Source of the DNA: Shouchella oshimensis
GTDB taxonomy: Bacteria > Bacillota > Bacilli > Bacillales > Bacillaceae_D
Reading direction: 5' to 3'
Length of the DNA: 64,000 nucleotides
Assembly: GCF_002019765.1 (NCBI RefSeq)
Contig: NZ_KV917380.1
Location: 610,707-674,706 of the forward strand
This document shows, in pieces, positions 9,007 to 16,747 of this stretch (its first letter is position 1; every line of letters begins with the position of its first letter). The notes below the pieces were generated by a model. It was given only the letters and a program-made list of their open reading frames with translations, had not been told where the DNA came from and did no database searches. The translations under genes and the position numbers were made by a program.

Positions 9007-9152
9007 AGCTGTATTTATTGCTATGTGCGATGGGGGGTAAGAATGTAACATTAACAAATAGGATAAGAACCTCTTGCAACAAAAAGAAGTTTGGACATCT
9101 TAAAATAGGAAATAAACATCTAATAAATACCCTGATCCGTTAGAAAGGGGAG

Positions 9153-9857
9153 ATGACGGTGAAAACGTGGCTTCGTATAAGTGCACTGTGGGCAATGTTG
9201 CTAATTGTAGGATGCAATACTGCCAATAACCAACAAGAGCTTGAAGAAGAGACACAGGAAGATCCTAGTACTGAACAACCATCAGTAGAGGATGAAGGAG
9301 TGGACAATGAGGATGATCGTTTAGCAGTGGAACATGAATTTACAAACAACTTTTTAGTGGAGATCGATGTGGAGCCAGGTTTTCACCAAATGAGAGGGAA
9401 GCTTGATGGTTTTGAGATGTTAATTCCGGAAAATGGGATTATTTCCGATCTGCTTCATGCAACTGAAAACAATGATGCTGAAACAGTCATTTACACGTTC
9501 AATAATGAGCCTGAAAAAAAACTATACGATGTTCAAGTTATGTATCAAAGCCACTATCCTGAAGGATTAGAACAAAGTTATTTGAATGTGTTTAAACATG
9601 CTAATAATTTTGAAGGGGAATATGAGTATACAGAAGTTAATGATTTAGAAGTGTATTACGGGAGCTATGAAGATGAGGATGAGTACGGCCCGTATTTGAA
9701 ATATTTTGGTTACCTATTTTCGGCTGACAACAATCAATTAATTTCATTTTCTTTTACAGTTATGTGCCAAGGGGAAGAAAATTGTAACTTTAACCATGAA
9801 GAAGAAGCGGAAATGGCGGAAAAGCTAATGTATTCTATTCGTTTGTTAGACCAATAG
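9153..9857 (+). CDS. Lipoprotein, putative lipase-immunity paralog 1
   Basis: A 234-residue lipoprotein with lipobox LLIVGC, then a strongly acidic linker (QQELEEETQEDPSTEQPS) and a globular domain starting near residue 50 (FLVEIDVEPGFHQMRGKLDGFEMLIPE). It is the first of four paralogs upstream of a T7SS-linked lipase gene. In Staphylococcus aureus the secreted lipase TslA is neutralised by TilA lipoproteins in a comparable arrangement, so immunity at the outer membrane face is the best inference. The ATG at 9153 sits very close to the AAAGGGG site; GTG 9159 is an alternative two codons in. Confidence 0.7.
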   Translation: MTVKTWLRISALWAMLLIVGCNTANNQQELEEETQEDPSTEQPSVEDEGVDNEDDRLAVEHEFTNNFLVEIDVEPGFHQMRGKLDGFEMLIPENGIISDLLHATENNDAETVIYTFNNEPEKKLYDVQVMYQSHYPEGLEQSYLNVFKHANNFEGEYEYTEVNDLEVYYGSYEDEDEYGPYLKYFGYLFSADNNQLISFSFTVMCQGEENCNFNHEEEAEMAEKLMYSIRLLDQ

Positions 9858-9973
9858 GAAAGATAAGAAGCTCTTTCAACAAAAAAGAAGTTTGGATATC
9901 TTAAAATAGGATATAAACAAATAATTATTCATACATAAAATGAAATGATACCCTGATCCGTTAGAAAGGGGAG

Positions 9974-10684
9974 ATGACGGTGAAAACGTGGCTTCGTATA
10001 AGTATACTTTACGCAGTGTTGATAATTGTAGGATGCAATACTGCCAATAACCAACAAGAGCTTGAAGAAGAAGAGGAACAGGAAGGCCCTAGTACTGAAC
10101 AACCATTAGCAGAGCATGAAGGAGTGGGCAATGAGGATGATCGTTTAGCTGTGGAACATGAATTTACAAAAGAGTTTTTGGTGGGTACTGACGTGGAGCC
10201 AGGTTTTCATCAAATGAGAGGGAAGCTTGATGGCTTTGAGATGCTAATTCCGGAAAATGCCATTATACCTTCTATGCTTCATGTAATTGAAAACAATAAA
10301 ATTGAAACTTTAATATATGCTGCTATCAATAATAACCTTGAAAAAAAACAATACAACGTACAAGTCATATATCAAAGTAAATATCCTCAAGAATTAAAAC
10401 AAAACTATCTAAATGTCTTTAAAGACGAAATGGGCTTTGAAGATGAATATGTCCGTGTAGAAACCAACGATCTGGAAATTTATTATGGTAAGGTTGACGA
10501 CAAGGACAAGTACGGTCCTGTTTTAAAGTATTTTGGTTATCTTTTTTCAAAAGAACAGAATCAGGCCATTAGCTATGAATTTATGGCTATGTGTCAAGGG
10601 AAAGATGAATGTGAGATCTCACTTGAAGAGGAAGCGGAAGTGGCGGAAAAGCTAATGTATTCTATTCGTTTACTTGATTCATAG
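9974..10684 (+). CDS. Lipoprotein, putative lipase-immunity paralog 2
   Basis: Second paralog, 236 residues: lipobox LIIVGC, Glu-rich linker, and the same VEPGFHQMRGKLDGFEMLIPE block. It differs from paralog 1 mainly in the central region (residues 95-190), including MLHVIENNKIETLIYAA and YVRVETNDLEIYYGKV. The C-terminus EVAEKLMYSIRLLD is nearly invariant across the array. Variation in the middle with conserved ends would suit immunity proteins matched to different toxin variants, but that is inference. Confidence 0.7.
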   Translation: MTVKTWLRISILYAVLIIVGCNTANNQQELEEEEEQEGPSTEQPLAEHEGVGNEDDRLAVEHEFTKEFLVGTDVEPGFHQMRGKLDGFEMLIPENAIIPSMLHVIENNKIETLIYAAINNNLEKKQYNVQVIYQSKYPQELKQNYLNVFKDEMGFEDEYVRVETNDLEIYYGKVDDKDKYGPVLKYFGYLFSKEQNQAISYEFMAMCQGKDECEISLEEEAEVAEKLMYSIRLLDS

Positions 10685-10759
10685 AAAAAGAGTTTCAAAA
10701 TATATGAATAGACAAAAAACATTCATACATAAACAACTCTAATCCTTTAGAAAGGGGAG

Positions 10760-11479
10760 ATGACGGTGAAAACATGGCTTCGTATAAGTACACTTTGCGC
10801 AGTGCTGCTAATTGTAGGATGCAACACAGCCAATAACCAACAAGAGCTCGAAGAAGAAGAGGAACAGGAAGGCCCTAGTACTGAACAAATGCCGGAGGAC
10901 GATGAAGCTGAACAGGAAGGAGTGGACAATGAGGATGATCGTTTAGCTGTGGAACATGAATTTACAAAAAGCTTTTTAGTGGAGACTGACGTGGAACCAG
11001 GTTTTCACCAAATAAGAGGGAAGCTTGATGGTTTTGAAATGGTGATTCCGGAGAATGGGGTTATTTCCGATCTGCTTCACGCAATTGAAAACAATGCAAT
11101 CGAAACACTTATTTATACGTTTAATAATCATAATGAACAGAAACAATACCATGTCAAGCTGATGTACTACAGAAAATACCCTGAAGAAGTAAAACAAAAC
11201 TATTTAAATGTCTTTAAAGATGAAGTAGGTTTTGACGGGGAATATCAATATGAGGAAGCCAATGATTTAGAAATTTATCACGAGAGCTATGAAGACGATG
11301 GGGAATACGGTCTTGTTTTAAAGTATTTTAGCTATATTTTTTCAAAACACAGGAATCAGGCTATTTCCTATGAATTTATAGGTGTTTGCCAAGGTGGAGA
11401 AGAATGTTCCCTCAGCCTTGAAGAAGAAGCGGAAATGGCTGAAAAGCTAATGTATTCTATTCGTTTGTTAGACCAATAG
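10760..11479 (+). CDS. Lipoprotein, putative lipase-immunity paralog 3
   Basis: Third paralog, 239 residues, lipobox LLIVGC. The acidic linker is longer than in the first two copies (adds MPEDDEAEQEG). The core domain block reads VEPGFHQIRGKLDGFEMVIPE. Its central part (KYPEEVKQNYLNVFKDEVGFDGEYQY) is closest to that of paralog 4, so these two probably arose from a recent duplication. It lies 75 bp after paralog 2 and has its own conserved AAAGGGGAG ribosome site. Confidence 0.7.
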   Translation: MTVKTWLRISTLCAVLLIVGCNTANNQQELEEEEEQEGPSTEQMPEDDEAEQEGVDNEDDRLAVEHEFTKSFLVETDVEPGFHQIRGKLDGFEMVIPENGVISDLLHAIENNAIETLIYTFNNHNEQKQYHVKLMYYRKYPEEVKQNYLNVFKDEVGFDGEYQYEEANDLEIYHESYEDDGEYGLVLKYFSYIFSKHRNQAISYEFIGVCQGGEECSLSLEEEAEMAEKLMYSIRLLDQ

Positions 11480-11598
11480 GAAAGATAAGAAATTCTTGCA
11501 ATAAAAAAGAAGTTTGGATATCTTAAAATAGGAAATAGACAAATAAACAAATAATTAATAATACATAAAGTGATACCCTGATCCGTTAGAAAGGGGAG

Positions 11599-12342
11599 AT
11601 GACGGTGAAAACGTGGCTTCGTATAAGTACACTTTGCGCAGTGCTGCTAATTGTAGGATGCAATACTGCCAATAACCAACAAGAGCCTGAAGAAGAAGTG
11701 AACGGAGAAGAGAAGCAGGAAGATTCTGATGCTGAACAAACATCAGCAGACGATGACACTGAGCAGGAAGGGAAGAGCGAAGGAGTGGAGAATAACGAAG
11801 ATTTTCTAGCGATTGAAGATGAATTTACAAAAGAGTTTTTGGTGGATACTGACGTGAAACCAGGTTTTCACCGAATGAGAGGGAAACTTGATGGTTTTGA
11901 GATGTTGATTCCGGAAAATGGGATTATTTCTGATCTGCTTCATGATATTGAAAATGATGCAATTGAAACACTTATTTTTACGTTTAATAATTTTAGTGAA
12001 AGAAAATTGCATGATGTTAAACTGATGTATTATAAAAAATACCCTGAAGAAGTAAAACAAAATTATTTAAATGTCTTTAAAAATAAAGTAGGTTTTGACG
12101 GCGAATATCAATATGCGGAAGCCAATGGTTTAGAAATGTATTATGAAAGCTTTGAGGATGAGGATGACTATGGTCCGTATATGCGATATTTTGGTTACCT
12201 TTTTGCCGAGGATAGGAACCAGGCGATTTCATACACGCATACTGCGATGTGCCAAGGTGGAGGAGAATGTTCCATCAGCCTTGAAGAAGAATCAGAAATA
12301 GCTGAAAAGCTAATGTATTCTATTCGTTTGTTAGACCAATAG
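11599..12342 (+). CDS. Lipoprotein, putative lipase-immunity paralog 4
   Basis: Fourth and longest paralog (247 residues) with lipobox LLIVGC and the longest acidic linker (NGEEKQEDSDAEQTSADDD followed by further acidic residues). It ends only 15 bp before the lipase gene and is therefore the copy most likely co-transcribed and co-expressed with the present lipase, making it the best candidate for the cognate immunity protein. The core block reads VKPGFHRMRGKLDGFEMLIPE. Confidence 0.72.
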   Translation: MTVKTWLRISTLCAVLLIVGCNTANNQQEPEEEVNGEEKQEDSDAEQTSADDDTEQEGKSEGVENNEDFLAIEDEFTKEFLVDTDVKPGFHRMRGKLDGFEMLIPENGIISDLLHDIENDAIETLIFTFNNFSERKLHDVKLMYYKKYPEEVKQNYLNVFKNKVGFDGEYQYAEANGLEMYYESFEDEDDYGPYMRYFGYLFAEDRNQAISYTHTAMCQGGGECSISLEEESEIAEKLMYSIRLLDQ

Positions 12343-12357
12343 GAAAGGTGATTGGGG

Positions 12358-14079
12358 ATGGGCAGTGTTTTTGATGATGAAATGGTGCAAATGCGAATTA
12401 CAGACCTTGAGTATCAATTCCCGGAGATGACCGATGAGGAGATTATTGAAGCGATTGAACGAATATACCTTGAAGAAATGGGGAGGCCCATTAACACGAA
12501 GATTACTATAGACCGAATGGACGGCTATTCGGAATCGTCGGATGCAAAAGGGACGGCGCTTGTTTTGGCTGACAAAGAAGATCCTGATGAGGTGAACGAA
12601 GTGGTATTTATTTCACGGGGCAGTGTTTCTACTGAAGACTGGATTGACAATTTGTTTAGTGTTGGTGTGGGGACTGGGGGTGCTGGATATGCGTTAGATA
12701 CTGAAATATACCTTGATCGAATTAAAGAACAATTCCAACTTGAGGATAACATTCCTATCTATGCTCTCGCTCATTCAAAAGGTCACAATACGGTAGCAGC
12801 TATTCAACTAAGCGAAGATTATTTTTCTCAAGTAAACACATTTAACGGAGCACAAACTAATGCTGTCCAGCAAATACGTTATGACGATGACTTCAGATTA
12901 GCTGTAGAAAGGGAATTTAACCACCCACGATTAAATACGGAATCTGTCCAATCCATCCCCCCTGCAGAACTAGAAGCGTTCGCTAAGGAGTATTACAAAG
13001 ACAAAGAGTCTAGTATCCATCAAACCCGCTCCAAGAGTGATTTTTTGTATGCGCTTGATTCCTTTCCGTGGATGTTTGCTGTGGGCAATGTTACAACGTA
13101 TCGTACAGACCATGAGAACAAAGGGTTTGTGGGGGCAGTGGAAGCGATTCCTCAAGAAGAGCTGCAGGCGTTGCTTGATTTTTTAGCCCCATACGGCCAT
13201 GTTTATGGGGATGAAGGGGTTGCTGGTGTCATGGACGAGGCGTTTAGCGATGCATTGACTTATTACAAGGATCATCCTAACGCTGATCCGCTTGATTTTG
13301 ATACGATGAAATCAACAGTCTCTGTTCTCGTCGATGAGTTGGAGACCGCCGGGTATTTGTCTGAGGAAGATGCGAGCCAGTTGAGATGGGAATTGCAAAT
13401 TTTTCTGACAGGAACAGAAGGGATTTATATGCGGATTCATGAAGGTGAAGGTACGTCAATTTCTCGATTAGTAGAAGATGCTATTTTTACTGGGGTTTCA
13501 TATAAGTTAATGATGGAGAATCAAATTGCCTCGATCAATACGTTGTTTGAGGGAGTGGCCAAATCGGCGGAAGCGCACCATAAGCTTGAGGCGCTTATGA
13601 ATGAAATCGCCGAGGGCAAGTCTTATCATGGTGGCGACTTGTATTTGGAAGGTTCAGCTGGTGGGGACGAAATTAAGCTTAATTTGAGCAAGACGTTAGA
13701 CGCGTATGAAGCAGTGCAGAAGGTTCTCGATCAACAAGATACGCTGCTTGAACGCTACTTGGCTATGATGGAGCATGAGTATATAGACTTTTATCAACAT
13801 AAGAAGAAACAATTAGCTTCAAAGATGAGTGTGATGGAGAGCAATTACCGCAGTTATCAGCATTTGTTGCCTAGCTCTTACGGCGGGCTTATCACCAATT
13901 TGCATTTTCGTGAATCCTTTTTGCCGCTGGAAGGCGCGCCACTTGAAGGGGTTGCTTCGTTAGTCAAGCAAAATCGGGAGTCCATCGGGGAGAAAGCGGA
14001 GGCGATGCGTCAAGCAGTGGAAGAAATGTTTGATGTCGACTACAATGTGGCGGGCATGTTTACTTATTTATCAGGTTGA
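12358..14079 (+). CDS. Putative T7SS lipase toxin, N-terminal catalytic domain
   Basis: A 573-residue protein without a signal peptide. Residues 1-250 look like a class 3 lipase: FISRGSVSTEDWIDNLFSV resembles the F-RGT...DW-D region, and ALAHSKGHNTVAA carries the nucleophile elbow with Ser near 140 (first Gly of GxSxG replaced by Ala). Residues 360-573 are almost all long amphipathic helices, resembling an LXG-type targeting domain placed at the C-terminus. This reversed order is known from the S. aureus T7SS lipase toxin TslA. A helical partner gene and the T7SS genes lie immediately downstream. The ATG at 12358 follows AAAGGTG by 7 bases. Sequence homology to TslA itself was not tested. Confidence 0.65.
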   Translation: MGSVFDDEMVQMRITDLEYQFPEMTDEEIIEAIERIYLEEMGRPINTKITIDRMDGYSESSDAKGTALVLADKEDPDEVNEVVFISRGSVSTEDWIDNLFSVGVGTGGAGYALDTEIYLDRIKEQFQLEDNIPIYALAHSKGHNTVAAIQLSEDYFSQVNTFNGAQTNAVQQIRYDDDFRLAVEREFNHPRLNTESVQSIPPAELEAFAKEYYKDKESSIHQTRSKSDFLYALDSFPWMFAVGNVTTYRTDHENKGFVGAVEAIPQEELQALLDFLAPYGHVYGDEGVAGVMDEAFSDALTYYKDHPNADPLDFDTMKSTVSVLVDELETAGYLSEEDASQLRWELQIFLTGTEGIYMRIHEGEGTSISRLVEDAIFTGVSYKLMMENQIASINTLFEGVAKSAEAHHKLEALMNEIAEGKSYHGGDLYLEGSAGGDEIKLNLSKTLDAYEAVQKVLDQQDTLLERYLAMMEHEYIDFYQHKKKQLASKMSVMESNYRSYQHLLPSSYGGLITNLHFRESFLPLEGAPLEGVASLVKQNRESIGEKAEAMRQAVEEMFDVDYNVAGMFTYLSG

Positions 14080-14093
14080 GGGAAGTGTCATCG

Positions 14094-14423
14094 ATGAATA
14101 CATTTGGTTATAGTGGGACCTATACGCTTGAACAAGCACGAACACACGACGAGAAACGCAACCTTGTGGTGGAACTGTTGCAAACGAAGATGGACAAGCT
14201 TGGCGAGTTGAAGCAGGATGTCCAAGGCATTCTTGACTCGAGCAAAGGGGAAATCATTTTGGCGACTATTGAAGAGTTGGAGTCTGAGGCGGTAAAAGGA
14301 CAGGGCCGTATCCAAACGGCGGTTGACGAATTGATTCGCTTTCATTGGAAGTTTGAAGACGTCATCGATCATGGGAAAACGCAGCCGTTTACGATTACCT
14401 ATACAGAAGTGCCAAAGGATTAG
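14094..14423 (+). CDS. Small helical partner of the lipase (WXG100-like size)
   Basis: A 109-residue protein dominated by two long helices (EKRNLVVELLQTKMDKLGEL and ELESEAVKGQGRIQTAVDEL). It has no signal peptide and no WXG motif, and ends in a short beta-like tail (TQPFTITYTEVPKD). It follows the lipase gene after 14 bp, behind GAGGGA. Size, helical content and position match the small accessory proteins (Lap/TlaA type) that bind the helical domain of LXG-type T7SS substrates to aid export. That role is inferred. Confidence 0.6.
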   Translation: MNTFGYSGTYTLEQARTHDEKRNLVVELLQTKMDKLGELKQDVQGILDSSKGEIILATIEELESEAVKGQGRIQTAVDELIRFHWKFEDVIDHGKTQPFTITYTEVPKD

Positions 14424-14784
14424 CACTAGCTGTTGATCGGCTTCTAGTTGAAGGCCATCACTTCTTGAGTCCTATCAAGAAGACGAAATAAAGGGAAATC
14501 GTTTAGCAGTAAGTATAGGCTCATTCATTTGTCTAAATAATAATATAAAATAATTATTTTTATAAAAGATGCTTCATAAGTTGGTTGTTACTACGGTTAA
14601 AGTATACGAAATAGAGCTGTTTGATTAGAACAATTATTCTGGTTCGAAAGAACTATTAGAAGTGTGAGAAAATTAATAATATCAGTACTATATTACCATT
14701 TTACGAAAATATGTAAGATGATGGTTGACTAGTAAAATCTTCACTGGCTACCATGAGACTATAAAACGTAAAGGAGGAGTTAAT
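14424..14784. other. Intergenic region before the T7SS core genes
   Basis: Contains a perfect hairpin, CTTCTTGA (14461-14468) with TCAAGAAG (14475-14482), lacking a T run, possibly an RNA end or stability element of the lipase transcript. The rest is AT-rich with a possible promoter near 14725. No gene is seen. Confidence 0.5.
14725..14754 (+). promoter_or_regulatory. Possible SigA promoter of the T7SS operon
   Basis: TTGACT (14725-14730), an 18-base spacer and TACCAT (14749-14754) lie about 30 bp upstream of the esxA start codon. The -10 is a partial match. Confidence 0.35.
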
Positions 14785-15078
14785 ATGTCTGGATTGATTC
14801 GCGTTACACCTGAAGAACTTTACCAAAAAGCTGATGACTATAATCGCTCAAGTGGAGAGGTGCATGACCTCATAAGCAGGTTAGATGGTTTCAGAGATCA
14901 GTTACAAGGTATGTGGGATGGTCAAGCTTCTGAAGCGTTTGTTCAACAGTATGACGAATTAAAGCCATCCTTTGTCCGTATGGGCGATTTGCTTGGCGAA
15001 GTATCTGAGCAGCTACGCAACAGTGGACGGACCCTTGAAGAAACAGATCAACAAATTGCAGGCAACATTCGCGGTTAA
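14785..15078 (+). CDS. esxA: WXG100 protein EsxA/YukE
   Basis: A 97-residue helix-turn-helix hairpin secreted by the type VII pathway. The turn carries the diagnostic motif MWDGQASEAF (W-x-G) near residue 42, and the C-terminal helix has the YxxxD/E-type export region around ETDQQIAG. The protein starts at ATG 14785 behind AAAGGAGGAG, eight codons' worth of upstream frame being non-conserved. It heads the core secretion operon in the usual Bacillus order and is expected to form dimers that engage the EssC ATPase. Confidence 0.93.
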   Translation: MSGLIRVTPEELYQKADDYNRSSGEVHDLISRLDGFRDQLQGMWDGQASEAFVQQYDELKPSFVRMGDLLGEVSEQLRNSGRTLEETDQQIAGNIRG

Positions 15079-15102
15079 TTGGTCAGGAATAGAAACAACT
15101 GT

Positions 15103-15129
15103 GGGCGCAATTTTTTTACAATTGCGTCC
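15103..15129 (+). terminator. Hairpin between esxA and esaB
   Basis: GGGCGCAATT and AATTGCGTCC form a stem of about 9 bp with a T-rich loop. It lies in the only sizeable gap after esxA and may act as an attenuator or mRNA stabiliser, letting EsxA be made in excess over the membrane components. Confidence 0.5.
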
Positions 15130-15153
15130 TTCCTTATGAAAGGGTGGCATTTG

Positions 15154-15393
15154 ATGTACATCACTGTAACGGTTGACATGAAACGGTATTCAGGAAAACG
15201 GTTTGACTTGCGGCTATCTGATCAATATACGGCAAAAAAAGTCGTTGATCTTATTTGGAGCATCGAGGAGCTTGAAGTTCCTCAGCGTGATGGGAGTTGG
15301 ATCCGTGTTCAAAACAAAGAAACTCATGTCTACGGTAGCCAAGTACTCGCTGAACGTGGTGTAACAAATGGAGACCGCATAGAGATTTTATAG
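15154..15393 (+). CDS. esaB: EsaB/YukD ubiquitin-fold protein
   Basis: A 79-residue cytoplasmic protein of the YukD family, a ubiquitin-like fold that regulates or assists type VII secretion. The sequence runs MYITVTVDMKRYSGKRFDLR, a helix (AKKVVDLIWSIEEL), then strands ending in NGDRIEIL, as expected for the beta-grasp fold. The C-terminal diglycine of ubiquitin is absent, as normal in this family. ATG 15154 follows GAAAGGG. Position between esxA and essB is conserved in Bacillus. Confidence 0.88.
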   Translation: MYITVTVDMKRYSGKRFDLRLSDQYTAKKVVDLIWSIEELEVPQRDGSWIRVQNKETHVYGSQVLAERGVTNGDRIEIL

Positions 15394-15419
15394 CACTGGT
15401 TGAAGGGATCGGACATGGA

Positions 15420-16724
15420 ATGGACAAAAAGCGATTTTATTTGGAAGAGCAGACAGGTGCAACCTTTATTAGGGACCCTGAAACAAATACATACACACTA
15501 ACATTTCAAACTGCGGAAATTAAGCAATCTCATTCGTTAGAATCGGAGTTGTTAAAGCAACAAGATCCGCTCCTCAAACGTACAATTTCTGAAGATGAAG
15601 ATGAGCTTGTTATTACTGTTCATCCACAAGAGACAATGTTACCTTTTAGTAAATTTCGAAACAAAGGTGACTATGCAAAACAAGTTATTGGCTACTCACT
15701 TATTCGTGCAGTTGTGGAGCATTCTAGTTCCAGACTACATTTAATTGTTTGTCCGGAGAATGTATTAGTAACAGAAGGGCTTGATATACACTTTATTCAT
15801 TATGGCATTAAAGAAAGCCTTCCGCCTTATGAAAAAAATGACGATAAGCTGTTTGCGGAGCTAAAGACAACATTGCTTGTATTGCTTGATGGTGAGTATC
15901 GCTTTAGTGAGTACATGAGTTTTACAGACACGATGAAACTATCGGCACGAGCAAAAAAATTGCTAGAGACTGAAACAATTGATGCGCTTTTGAGTTGTGT
16001 CGAGACGTGGATCCATGAAGAAGAACAGCGCGCTAGACAAGTACATATGGTGCCGAAGAAAAAGTGGCGCTTGCAAAAAAGTTTGTTTTTTGCTGTGGCA
16101 GGGTTGCTTGTACCGACTATTATTTATACCATCTATGTGCTTTTTTTCCTTCATCCACGTTACGATGCTTTTATTGCCAGCAATGAAGCCTATATCAATA
16201 GTAACCCTAGTGAAGTCATTACTGCCTTGGAACCATATAATCCGAGCCAAATGCCTCGCGTCGTACAGTACCAGTTGGCTCAATCCTATGTCGCCAATGA
16301 AGACTTGAATATGGATCAAACAGCAAATGTACAAAATACATTGACCCTTCAAGCAGAACCGCTTTATTTTGACTATTGGATTACGATTGGTCGTGGTGAT
16401 TATGAGGAAGCAAACGAAATCGCACGTCAATTGCAGGACGGAGAACTAGAGATGTATGCCAATTTAAAGTGGCGAGATGCCGTTCGTCAAGATACTAGCT
16501 TGTCCGGAGATGATCGTGAAGAATTACTGAACGATATTCAAGCGGATATTGACCGTTATCTACGAGAGCAAGAAGAACGGGAAGCGGAAGAAGCGGACGC
16601 AACTGCAGATGACACCGAGGCTGAAGAAGACAATGAGGCGAATTCTGAACCAAACGAGGACGAAGAAAATGAGCGTGACGATGACGCTGAACAAAACGAA
16701 GAAGAAGAGAACGAAGATGAATAG
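15420..16724 (+). CDS. essB: EssB/YukC membrane pseudokinase component
   Basis: Core T7SS membrane protein. Residues 1-210 form the cytoplasmic pseudokinase-like domain, a single transmembrane helix lies near 222-242 (LFFAVAGLLVPTIIYTIYVL), and the external domain follows (residues 245-370). The last 50 residues are an extreme Glu/Asp/Asn tail (EEADATADDTEAEEDNEANS and on), which may suit an alkaline or saline exterior. EssB is known to interact with EssC and EsaA in the translocon. The gene lies 26 bp after esaB and 23 bp before essC. Confidence 0.88.
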   Translation: MDKKRFYLEEQTGATFIRDPETNTYTLTFQTAEIKQSHSLESELLKQQDPLLKRTISEDEDELVITVHPQETMLPFSKFRNKGDYAKQVIGYSLIRAVVEHSSSRLHLIVCPENVLVTEGLDIHFIHYGIKESLPPYEKNDDKLFAELKTTLLVLLDGEYRFSEYMSFTDTMKLSARAKKLLETETIDALLSCVETWIHEEEQRARQVHMVPKKKWRLQKSLFFAVAGLLVPTIIYTIYVLFFLHPRYDAFIASNEAYINSNPSEVITALEPYNPSQMPRVVQYQLAQSYVANEDLNMDQTANVQNTLTLQAEPLYFDYWITIGRGDYEEANEIARQLQDGELEMYANLKWRDAVRQDTSLSGDDREELLNDIQADIDRYLREQEEREAEEADATADDTEAEEDNEANSEPNEDEENERDDDAEQNEEEENEDE

Positions 16725-16747
16725 GGGCGCACGTAGGAGGTGGAACA

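Larger units (their letters stand above)
9083..12342 (+). repeat. Tandem array of four paralogous lipoprotein units
   Basis: Four head-to-tail units, each with a gene of about 0.7 kb. Strongly conserved blocks are the 5' leader around the ribosome site (GATCCGTTAGAAAGGGGAG, with a CCTTT variant in unit 3), the lipoprotein signal sequence, and the C-terminal sequence ending in MYSIRLLD. Units 1, 2 and 4 also share an AT-rich upstream block (AAGAAGTTTGGA...). The pattern indicates serial gene duplication with divergence concentrated in the middle of the proteins. Confidence 0.85.
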
